Origin: Ophiodon elongatus
Taxonomy: Eukaryota; Chordata; Actinopteri; Perciformes; Hexagrammidae
Length of the DNA stretch: 64,000 nt
Direction of reading: 5' to 3'
Assembly: GCA_016806645.1 (NCBI GenBank)
Contig: JACSYO010001980.1
Location: 3,657,501 to 3,721,500, forward strand
The notes under the pieces were generated by a model that saw only the letters and a program-made list of their open reading frames with translations, searched no databases and was not told the DNA's origin. The position numbers were made by a program, and so were the translations under genes. Position 1 is the stretch's first letter. Every line of letters begins with the position of its first letter. Below are positions 25,467-35,738 of this stretch, piece after piece.

Positions 25467-26894
25467 TCAGAGTAGATCACAGAGGACAATGGCCACGCCC
25501 ACAGCTGAGTCTGCGTTTTGCCCGTACACCACCGGCTGAGGAAACACCTTCTCCACCTCCTGCCTGAGGACCTCGTTGCGGGCGATGGCGCTCCCACTGC
25601 CCACAATCCTGCTGACCCCCGCCTGCTTTAGACGCTCAGCGGGCATCATGGAGGTGATGTTGTCCAGGACTCCGCGGCACAGCGCCCTGGTCAAATGACC
25701 CAGGGAGAGATTGGTCGTGGAGATGTTGGCGACCTGACCCCGGCAGAGCGGGTTGTGCCTTTCCCCCAGCATCGTAGGGCTCACCCTCAGGTCGCTCGCT
25801 TCCTGATCCAGCGCGCAGTGAATCAGCTTCTCATACAAGCACGAATCACTCATCTCCGCACCTGTGAGGGATGAGAGGAGCGATTCAACACTTTGAATGG
25901 CAACAATCTATCATGAGCCCTCTATGGGCTCTCGTTGACCTGACGATGGCGCTAGAGCAAAAAGGTCAAAAGGATCACCAAAGTGATTATAACTCATCCT
26001 GAGTGTGTGGACAACACATCATAGCAATCGATACAATAGTTGTTGAGACATTTCACGCCGCGGCACATGTGTCAATCTCATGGTGATGTCAGAGGAAAAG
26101 TTAGGATCACTAAAGTCATTCGGATCTATCCTTTGGGGACCATTAATGCCAATACTAAATAACTTGGCAATAGTTGTGATACTTTAGTCTGGACCAAAGT
26201 AGCAAACAAACTGCCGCCACCCCTGGAATCACCCTACTACACTACAATACATACCGAGCTCTTTCATCCAGGAAGTGAGCATCCCCACAAAAGTGGCCAT
26301 TACATTCCCGCCGTTGAGTGAAGCCGCCACTGCCAAGTACGAGTCGCCAAAGTAGGGGAAGTAGGTGATGGAGGAGGCGGGCTGAGGAGAATCTGGCGGT
26401 CTGAAGTCGGCTGGCATGGCGAAGGTCAGCTGGGCTGAAGTGCTTATGTTAAGAACTGCGAAATTAGGAGACAGACGCAAACTGTCACCTCCGGCATATG
26501 AACTAACAGCTCATGCAAGAGGCACTGACGGCAGCATTGCACTTGATCCATAATGCATTTGTTTTCTGTGTGTGCTCAAGCATAATGAGTCCAAACTAAG
26601 ACACAAGCATTTACTGCTACGCATTCTTTTATCTGAAGTGCACGAAAAGCACTGCATAAAGTGTAATCCTTAAATCGTGGCCCTGAGGGAAATGCCTAGA
26701 CTTCCTGTTTCACCTGCATCTGTTCGCGCACTCATACAGGAGTAGACCGAGCACTGCAAGTCTCCCAGGGCGGCCCCTACCGGCGTACCAGCAGGGACAC
26801 CGTGCCAGTCAGAGCTGGTTTGTCCCGCCAAGCCACCAGATGGCACACACTGAGGAAGCAGGTGCAAAGGGAAGCCGGCACCCTTCAGGCTAGA

Positions 26895-26967
<73 letters not shown>

Positions 26968-29262
26968 ATGCATAAGAACTCTGTACAGTTCATCACAAGC
27001 TTACAATGCCAAAGTGATTTCAGATTAACAACCGATCATGCACAAACTATAAAACATGTGTCATGCACTTAGTACTTAAACTGAACGGGAAGCTCTGCCC
27101 TTTACACACATGTCTATATTCCAGTGGTTGGAGGAGGTGTTGAAGAAGCCCCAGCTGGCTGCGTTCTGGGGCGTCATCACACACCCGTCCAAACCACACA
27201 GCATGGACGCCACATAGTCCTGGATGGTACCGGCAACGGTGAAGTCCTCAAGGAACTCAGGCCTGCAATGAAAGAACACATCTTTTAGTTCACGTCACCA
27301 AACCAAGAGGCGCGACCGGCTCTGCGTGGGATTTTTTTAAATGCTGCGCGCTGACCTGTGCTTTGCATGCCAGAGGATTGTTGCACAGCCAAACCCCGTG
27401 GCTACGCTGAGATGAGAGTCTGGTGTTGGAAGAGAGGACAGGAAGTTGCTGCTGCAGCGCCCATCCTGCCAGGTGATCAGCTGACTGGTGTCTCCGCTTG
27501 TGAAGAAATCCCTCTTGGACCAAACGCAACCTGCGAGGGGCAAGAGACAAAATAAGCTGTGTCTGACTTCATGGTTTCGTTTGGATGCAAAAACATCCCA
27601 GTAGCATAGATTTACTACAATTTTCAAACCTATTTTCATATCAAGTTTTGGGTTCAACCAGCAGAGGGCGTAGTTGTGAAAGAGCAACCACGGACCAACC
27701 AAGTTTCTGTTAAAAAGGAGGAGTTATAAGAAGATTTCGGTTCCTCTAATTGCCCAGCTCCTCGAATCCATTTTCAAAAAGCATCTTTAAAATGTCACCA
27801 GTATTATAGAGCGGATGATTGGTGTAATTCAGCAGTGTGAACATATCGCTCTCCCTCGAAAGGCTTCTTCTAAATCCCTGTGGCCTTTGCTAGTGAATGT
27901 TTTCCTAAAGCCTGTGGTCTGGTTAAACATTATGGGAGCTGCTGTACAAATTAAACTGTGAATTATCTTTGGACTCTGAGGCCAGAGGGGGTTGTTAGGA
28001 GCAAAGAAACACTTTAACTAGAAGAACCTTATTTCATTACCTGACCTGTGATAATAAAAAGTCAATCAGTAGGAAACTGGAGATGACCTTTGTTTGGACT
28101 GTAACATCTTCTGAACCACACATTTAAAGTGTCTTAGATGAAACAGTGTGGCATTTGAATCACCATCATGCATGTTCAAATTGAACTTACTAGAAACACT
28201 ACTGTTATTGTTATTGTTGCTGCCAAGCCCCATGCTCTGCTACAATTGGCAAATTAACACGTGATGACTAACACTTGAGGGCCCTTTTATTAGTGCGCAT
28301 GCATGATATAAGGTACACTGAAACAAAAATACTACTCAAAAGTTAACTCCAATAGTACAACCACTTCACTTCCAATATTGAAAAGAAGAGTGAATATATT
28401 AGCTTCATCGTTAATTAATGTACCTCTTTAGAAATGTTTCAAGAGCTTTGAAAGTGTGATTTAGGACCCTTATATTGGGGCCCTTCCAGATTAAAGAGTT
28501 TCTTGGGCAAGTATAGTTTGTGTAAATATAGGGGCCACAACATTAAGGACCTGACACCACAGTAGCCTGAGGGATTCCTGTCATGGGACTTACTAGAGGA
28601 ACCTCATTATTTCAGGGTAATTGTTCTTTTTTTCTTCTTTTTTTTAACTTTCATTTGCAAGTATATGCATATATTGTAGTTGCAATTGCAAGTATTTTGG
28701 ACATGTATCTACATTTTGGGGGCCAGGACCATCAAACTAACTTGGTCTAAAAGAAAATCTCTCTCACTTGACATTTCCTCTGTGATAATATTACACTTCA
28801 AATGACTTCAAGAATGAAAATATCAATTTTTTTGCTCAAACTGCTCATGTAGCACAGCTGTGGTTTCTAAATGTAGCACACCTTGGGGCTCGTCTTACCG
28901 CTCCTGGCTTTCCACAGTAGAACCCCGTGCATCTGTCCGGACAGCCCGATGCTGATGACACGCTGCAGTTTGTCTCTCGGTAGCAGGCCGATGCACCGGT
29001 TCAGAGTGTCGATGATCCGGCCGGTCTCCTGCTCCTTCGCCTACGCGGTACGGGCACGTAGACAAACACGTTGCTAGGTCAAGTTGTTTGGTAATGACGT
29101 GAACGCACCACGGAACGCACTCACCTGTATCCCGCTGTGGTCTATGAGATCACACGAAGTCGGCAATGTGTGACTCGCGGCCACCGACCTGGAGCCAGTT
29201 TCTAATAAAACAGCTTTTACCGACGTGGTGCCCACGTCCACGCCGAGGACATAGGAATACAT
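25467..29262 (-). CDS. shpk: Sedoheptulokinase (FGGY carbohydrate kinase)
   Basis: Seven exons: 29262-29125, 29040-28899, 27530-27356, 27262-27110, 26889-26714, 26455-26255 and 25861-25467. They total 1380 nt, or 459 residues plus TGA (human 478). The enzyme phosphorylates sedoheptulose to sedoheptulose 7-phosphate in the cytosol, feeding the non-oxidative pentose phosphate pathway. FGGY signatures are in order: LGVDVGTTSVKA near the start (phosphate loop), GLSGQMHGVLLW, ITWQDGRCSS (sugar-binding and catalytic region), SVATGFGCATI, ALGDLQ, SLNGGNV and VGSGSA. The ATG chosen gives MYSYVLGVDVGTT; an in-frame ATG lies 12 codons upstream but adds unrelated residues. Exon 5 (26889) has a UG repeat instead of a pyrimidine tract before its acceptor. 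The gene lies next to trpv1 on the same strand, as in human, and head-to-head with emc6. Confidence 0.95.
26898..26964. repeat. (CA)n microsatellite abutting an shpk splice acceptor
   Basis: About 33 CA units on the + strand. On the transcribed strand this is (UG)n, ending 6 bases before the AG of the exon 5 acceptor. Confidence 0.97.
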
Positions 29263-29356
29263 TGTTGCTGATGAAACTGTGTGCCTTGGCAGCATCACGA
29301 CAAGGCAAAGTCAACTATGCCGCATTCAACGGTGTAGGAAATCGGATATTTAATGT

Positions 29357-29391
29357 GTTCTTCCTCTTCGTCCTCGACGAAGAGGAAGAAC
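29357..29391. repeat. Perfect hairpin, 16-bp stem and 3-base loop
   Basis: Bases 29357-29372 (GTTCTTCCTCTTCGTC) pair exactly with 29376-29391. It lies 95 bases upstream of the shpk start codon, in its promoter or 5'UTR, and is followed by four ATTAC units. Confidence 0.9.
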
Positions 29392-29613
29392 ATTACATTA
29401 CATTACATTACGACAGGTCCTCACTTTTCTGGCAGAATAAAGCCTGCGTTGCATTCAGTTGGGCCAGCGCCAGGTCTGCTGGCTCACTGCCATGGCATCT
29501 GAATGGAAGTATGTTAATTGTCTATTCATTATTCTATTCATCTCATTAATTATATCTTCCTGATATGAGAAGGCAAATATTCTCGGTGAGAAGGGTTGAT
29601 TGCCTGTCTGGCA

Positions 29614-29644
29614 ATATAATAGGCATTTCTTGTGCCTATTATAT
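29614..29644. repeat. Perfect hairpin, 12-bp stem and 7-base loop
   Basis: ATATAATAGGCA at 29614-29625 pairs with 29633-29644. Upstream of shpk; function unknown. Confidence 0.8.
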
Positions 29645-30180
29645 CTAGATTATTGGAGGAAAGAAAAGAGGAAACAAAACCTATGTTGCTCAGAATAATA
29701 TGTCGTTACCCATGCTACAACTAAAGATACTGCATGTCGGTGAGATTTGACAGACATTTTTGACAGAAATGAAAACAGTAATTATAACAGCAATTTGCAT
29801 TGTCATCATGTTTTTTTATGTTTTATTTTTAGCTTGCTTTCGTAACATTCCGTTGGAATACCGTTTGAGAAGAGTGAGTTTACCTGTATGCGCATGCTCA
29901 CCCAATACCACTAATTCTGCTAGTGGGTACACCACACCATAAAAGTGTCCTACTTTTTCATGGACTAGAACGCACCACATCCTCGCCGCCGGTTTGGTTT
30001 GATCCGGTTTCGACCTGTCCCACAATGCACTGCGAAGGAACATGGCCGAATCTTGTCTAGGTGTGTTATCCAAACGAGAATGAATGTGCTGTTTCCGTGC
30101 CATAGCAGCTCACATTCCTTAAAAACAATCCACCCAAGCCTGTGAAGTTACTGTGACAGATTATGTTTTTGTAATCGCGC

Positions 30181-30215
30181 TGTGAGGAGCCGACGAGTCG
30201 CTGCGTGTATTTCCG
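30181..30215 (+). other. emc6: Candidate 3' part of emc6 5'UTR exon
   Basis: TTCCG followed by GTGAGA at 30216 resembles a donor within a GC-rich, promoter-like stretch. It would splice to the coding exon (acceptor AACAG at 31125-31129, or GCAG near 31060). The transcription start is not determined. Confidence 0.3.
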
Positions 30216-31153
30216 GTGAGAATCTGTCAACTGTTACTGTCGGAGCTGCCTGGATGACTAGCTAACGGCTAATGCTAGGGTACCATAGATTACCCGGGGT
30301 GTAACAGCGACCAGGCTCTTCAGTGGAGGCGCATCCGTTTGTGTCTCTTACTGGTGTTTTTGTGTGCCTGTTTTTGTCACCACGATGCTTTATGTTGTTG
30401 GTATTAGCTCACGTTAGCTTCTTTGATTTATTGTGGTCAGCAGCTGGCTAAGCTAACGTCGACCGCGGCTGACTGACAGCTTTACCTTTTTGGCTTTGAC
30501 AAACGCATTAGGGGCCTTCAATGTATCGAGATGTTTTTCATGTTATCCTCAGAGTGGTTAAATATGTTACAATGTCTAATATTTTACGTCAACGTATTGA
30601 CGTATGTAGTGTACAAATGAGCTTTTCTGATGAAGCAATGGCCTTTGCTTTGCAGTAGTGGAATAAGCATCCTGATGCTTTAAAGTAAAAATGACACGGC
30701 CGTTTAGGAAAAGTCCAGGTAGAAATCCGACATTAAATATTTATTTTCAAGCATAATACTAACGTGTCACACCAAATGTCAATAAGCTAAAGTTGTATGT
30801 AGGATTGTGGAGGCAGTGAGTGTGATGTCATTGTATTCGTATAACTGTGACAATAATGTGGAAGCAGAATTTAACCAGTAGTAGCTGGTCCAGGTGGAGT
30901 TGAGTTTTTTTTTTTTTTCTTCTTTCTTACAGTATTTCATTTATTATTTATTTTTTTATCTAACAATCCACCACGTTTCTTGATCTCAGGTTTTAGTCTC
31001 CATATCTGTAAAATACATGTATTGGATTAAAAAAGTGTTTCTAAACTGTTCTTGTGTGCAGAATAGGGTCATTTGAGTAAACGCACCTATTTTGTGTGTC
31101 TGAATCTCTCCTGAAACAGGAGAATCTTCCTGTGATAGCTGACCTGAGCCAAG

Positions 31154-31486
31154 ATGGCAGGAGTTGTAGCCAAGCGTGAGGGACCACAGTTCATCAGTGA
31201 AGTGGCTGTGAGGGGAAACGCCGCCGTGCTGGACTACTGCCGCACCTCTGTGTCCGCTCTGTCCGGAGCAACAGCTGGCATCCTCGGACTGACTGGACTG
31301 TATGGCTTCGTTTTTTATCTCCTCTCCGCTTTCCTCCTCTCCCTGCTGCTCATTCTCAAGGCCGGACGGCGGTGGAACAAATGCTTTAAATCGCGGCGGC
31401 TGCTCTTCACCGGGGGCCTTGTCGGAGGCCTTTTCACTTACGTCCTGTTCTGGACTTTCCTCTACGGAATGGTGCATGTGTACTAG
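31154..31486 (+). CDS. emc6: ER membrane protein complex subunit 6
   Basis: A single coding exon of 110 residues, the same length as human EMC6 and nearly identical from MAGVVAKREGPQFISE to YGMVHVY. EMC6 is a small subunit in the membrane part of the EMC, the ER insertase for tail-anchored and multipass proteins. The N-terminus is cytosolic-type, followed by three hydrophobic segments (about 30-50, 52-72 and 90-108) with the positive loop KAGRRWNKCFKSRR between the second and third. The start ATG has a good context (CCAAGATGG). The 5'UTR appears to be split by an intron, as in other vertebrates. It is divergent from shpk and convergent with p2rx5, the same arrangement as in human. Confidence 0.97.
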   Translation: MAGVVAKREGPQFISEVAVRGNAAVLDYCRTSVSALSGATAGILGLTGLYGFVFYLLSAFLLSLLLILKAGRRWNKCFKSRRLLFTGGLVGGLFTYVLFWTFLYGMVHVY

Positions 31487-32978
31487 AATGATCTACGACT
31501 AATAACCTTAAATTAGCCCTCACACTATTGTCTGTCCTGCTGTTTGTAGATAAGCCATTAGTAAAATACTTCTTCCATTTTTAACTGTTAAATTAAACAG
31601 AGGATGGGTCAATAATTATAATGTGCAGAATTAACCGTTCTCATCTTTCCTGCGCCACGCTTGGCAGTGACTATGACTTTATTCAAGCTGTAACTCCTGC
31701 TCTGTGCTCCGTATCATCCAGACTAGGATAAGAGCCAGAGTTATGATAATGTAGACTGTAGTGTAACATAGATCAAACCTGATTACATCCAAGATGTAAG
31801 CACTTTTCTTTACGTTTCATGTACAATATCATAGTTAAATTATAACAAATCTGATTACTGATTGAAATAAATACCTCTGTACAACTTGTGTGTGTATACA
31901 TTGTTTGTCAGTTTGTCATCAGGCAGTTTCATTTGTTGACGCCGTGAAATAAATGACAAATGCATTTGTTTCCAACAATAAAGACCATTTAATAAATAGT
32001 AATGGGAAGAACAAACGAAAAGGAGTCTTTGCACTTCAATGTCTTGCACCATTCATGAACAATCAGCAGTGAACTTGTCTGCTCTCCGTAGACTTGTAGC
32101 GCATCACAACTATGTTCCACAGCTTCACGTGTAAATAAGATTGTGTTGTTGCCATTGCATGGCTGAGATCAACGTCAACACACAGCAGGCGACACATCAG
32201 CCGTGTTTAACGGTACACAAATTCCTGTCACAACAGGTACGTGATGCATTTAACTGAAATACCAACGATTAAGACCGTTCACACATTTTCTTACATGTTG
32301 CTTCCTAGTGCAGTTGTTTGTAAAGGTTTTCATTTTGAATTCATGCTCATAAAATCATGAATGAGGTGTTTTACAAACTGATTTAGCAGAAATCACTTTA
32401 CAGTTAATTTATTAGTCTGCAATTTCTATTTTACTTCATCCAATCCTGCAATTAAGGTTCATGAATCTATCATGGCTAGTCATTTTTCTTTTTAAAGTAA
32501 CTTATTCCATAAATTCCGCAAAATAAAACCTCAATAATCATATGAACTGAACTGGAAATTATGCTTAATTTGTCTGATCAACAGCCAAATAAGCTATAAG
32601 CCTTGATTTTATGACATGAAACCGAGACAGTTAATTATTTGCATTTGTAAAGCAGTAATCTGCAAATATTTGGCAATTTGGCAAAGTCTTCGATGAATCA
32701 CTTCTGTCACTTTTGCATATCATTATCAATGGACCTGTTGTAATCTCCCAGACCCAGACCCAGACCCCGCCACTGAAAACCACCTTTCTGTGTGTTTCTA
32801 CATCCGCTTCTGGCCCACTTGCACACTGCCGAACATTTACATTTCTCTGGACCAACATGTGTGTAGTCGGGACAAGCGTCACTCAAGCTAGTGGCGTGCT
32901 GGTTGGGTGAGAAGTGGACGTCCGTCCGTTGGTTCACCTCCCGCAGACCGCTGCAGATGATTGGTCTGCCTGCCTAAC
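31487..32978. other. Region between convergent emc6 and p2rx5
   Basis: AT-rich, no coding exon. It should hold both 3'UTRs. AATAAA on the + strand (31866-31871) is a candidate for emc6, and TTTATT (32408-32413, AATAAA on the minus strand) a candidate for p2rx5. Confidence 0.55.
31866..31871 (+). terminator. Candidate emc6 polyadenylation signal
   Basis: AATAAA about 380 bases past the emc6 stop, followed by a GT-rich stretch. Confidence 0.5.
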
Positions 32979-35691
32979 TTAATTGTGTGAAGAGAAGGTG
33001 ATGTGATGCTTCGGCTCTGCGCCTTGCGGGTATCGCTGTCCCGCGTTGCGTGGAATGGTGGGACCCCGTTTGTCCACAGGCAGCTGGCTCTCTGCAGTGG
33101 CCTCGGTGTCCACTGGCTCTTTAGTGGAGTTAGCGCCCTCCTTCTCCCCAGCTGGTTTCCTGGATCTCCTTTCCCGCTGACCCGTCTTCCCATCCTTGGG
33201 TTTGGTCCGGTCTTTCCTGGGACATACAGTACGAGGGAGATGTTAAACGTTTGGAATACGGCTGATTTAAGAAGGCCCACCATTGAAGTTTGTGTGAACA
33301 CAGTTTAGTCCTACTTGAAGTTGATGATCTCAAACTTCCTCTCTCGGTAAAAGGAGCTCGTGTTCATCATGTACAGGAGTATCATATCGCATGCGAAGGC
33401 TCCCTGAAAGAAAAATAATAACTTGATTTTCACAAGCTGCAGAGAAGCATCATTCTTGCTGGACATCGTCCATCAGCCTCTCATATCACACTAATAGGAG
33501 GCATCACCAATTTTCCACTGACATGTGAACGCAATATTTTAGTAAATTACTCACTATACCCAGCAGGGCAACACCCGAGCCTATGGCAATTATTGTGGGA
33601 ACAATATTGAATCTCCCAGCCTGCAAAACAATAAACAGGCATTTACTGCAAGTCTATTACCGGAATCATGTACCGCCCTTGGAAAAAAAAAAGAAGTATT
33701 GTATCACTGCTGTACCTGGCCATTGATCATGATATCGAAGCGAATCCCATACACTTTATACAAAGTGCGAAAGCTTACACCATTTGGATCCTTGTAATAC
33801 CTGGCAAATCTGTAGGGGCAAAGATCAGTTGATAAAAGATGAAAACATAAACAGGTGGGAGGGGTTCATCAGTGGGAGGATTTACTTCCTGCTGAAGGCC
33901 TGAAGGGACATACCTGAAGTTGTATCCTGATGTCACAGAGTTGTTCAAGTTCATGTCCAAACGGGTAAAGCTGTACTGTGGATTACACTGAGAGGAGTCC
34001 TTATCCAGGTCACAGTCCCACTCAATGAGAATACCAACGGACCCGCCCTGACGGACAAACACAGTGACCTCTGAGTATCGGAGCAGCCTCACACGCGTTA
34101 CTGCGTGATCGTCGCCATATCGGCACACTTCATGTTCCTTCCCTTCAGGTTCTCCACTCCGCTTCATGTCGTGTCACTTCCCATCTGATTAAACCTTAAA
34201 TCAGTGGGTGGAGCTGTGCTGGGAATAAAAAACATTAACAATATGCCTTTTTCACACACAAAAAAAAGCCTTTTCACTTCACAGGATACCGATAACATTA
34301 ATGATGGCTCCATTCCATTCATGTGTCCCGGTAAGCCATGACGGTGTGGCAGCATGCACAACACAGGAGCCTGTAACTGGAGCAGTCCATCAGCAGAGGG
34401 ACCTCCATTTCCATGAAGATGGTTCAGTATTTCTCATTCATAAGACCAAAACTCCGTACTTGTCTCCATGTCAACTGAGCAAAACACATGAAGACGAGGA
34501 AGACCACAAAATGTGCCCAAATCTGTACCTCGTGATGAGATTGGTTTTGTCCAAAAGATACGTTATTTTACTATTTATGCGTAACCACTGTGATTTCCAA
34601 TAAAGCAGAAATCCATGATCCACCCTTGAATTTTATTGTTATTCGTAATGTGCAGTATACAGAAGTTAAATCTCATCTACTCAGCTTTTGCCTCGATGAA
34701 ATATTCCGGTCCGCGCTTCGAGCCGATCACAGCACAGACAGCTGTTCAAACCCCCGACCACGGCTCCAATGTGGTCTCATATCGCTGCTTGTCTTTTTGT
34801 ATCTTGAAAATGCATTTGTCCAAGAAAAAACAAGAAATCTATTTTAGACGGTGACTTTGCCTTTCCTTTGGAGTAATACGACACTCCTCTGCTGTAGTCA
34901 AGCTCAGGTTCAGGCCAGTTACTGGGTGTTTGTTTACACACAACGATACTGTACTTTACCCTGATGCTCTGCACTGTTGAAAAACCAAAGCAGTAAATTA
35001 GGCCTCGATTTCACTGAACGTGTAAGTTATTATTATTACAAACAGGAAGTAGAGAGAACAAAAGAGAGATATAGAGACACTGCTTTTGTTCTGATTCCCT
35101 TAAATACGGCTGCCACGCATCCTTGTCAATAACAGCTATGATTACATGAATAATTGTTTCGTTTTTTTTTAGTTCAAGGGGTAGTACAAGTGTTATGGTA
35201 TAATGAAATGACCGTGGGGAAGCCAGGAGCTGAAGTCGCTGCCACACACAGTCTCAACTGGCACACTGTTACACTTTGTACCTTAGCAGCCATGTCCTGG
35301 AAGTCGTATCCAGTCCAGCTGACCAGATCTCCGAGGTGGAAGATGGGGCAGTACAGGTGGTCCTCACTGTTGTAGGAGCATGTTTTCAGGTAGCTGTCGT
35401 TACAGGTTTCGAGGACGTTGGACCTAAGAGGTCAATACAGCCGACATGAAGCGCAACTTTCACATGTCAGATCTTCAGGAACAATGGAAAGCTGTCTGTG
35501 TTGCTGAGTTTGACCATTGAACAAAAAAAACAACAACATTTAAACCGTCCTCTGAAATCAGAAAATGTAAATACATTTCAAGAGAGACAGAAACAGACCA
35601 AGAGACACCTGGTCCTGCCTTGGATTATTTCTGACTGAACTGTAAGAGTAGAGTAGAGACACACACACACACACACACACAGACACACACA

Positions 35692-35738
<47 letters not shown>

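Larger units (their letters stand above)
29263..31129. other. Bidirectional promoter region between shpk and emc6
   Basis: This region separates the divergent shpk and emc6 start exons. It contains two perfect hairpins (29357-29391 and 29614-29644), a short ATTAC tandem repeat at 29392-29411, and a more GC-rich stretch around 29980-30300 with a TTCCGG (ETS-type) motif. No other gene seen. CTNS and TAX1BP3, which lie here in human, are absent. Confidence 0.6.

Noticed and set aside
34740..34765. GTTCAAACCCC motif resembling a tRNA or SINE B box
   Set aside because: No A box or foldable cloverleaf at the right distance upstream.
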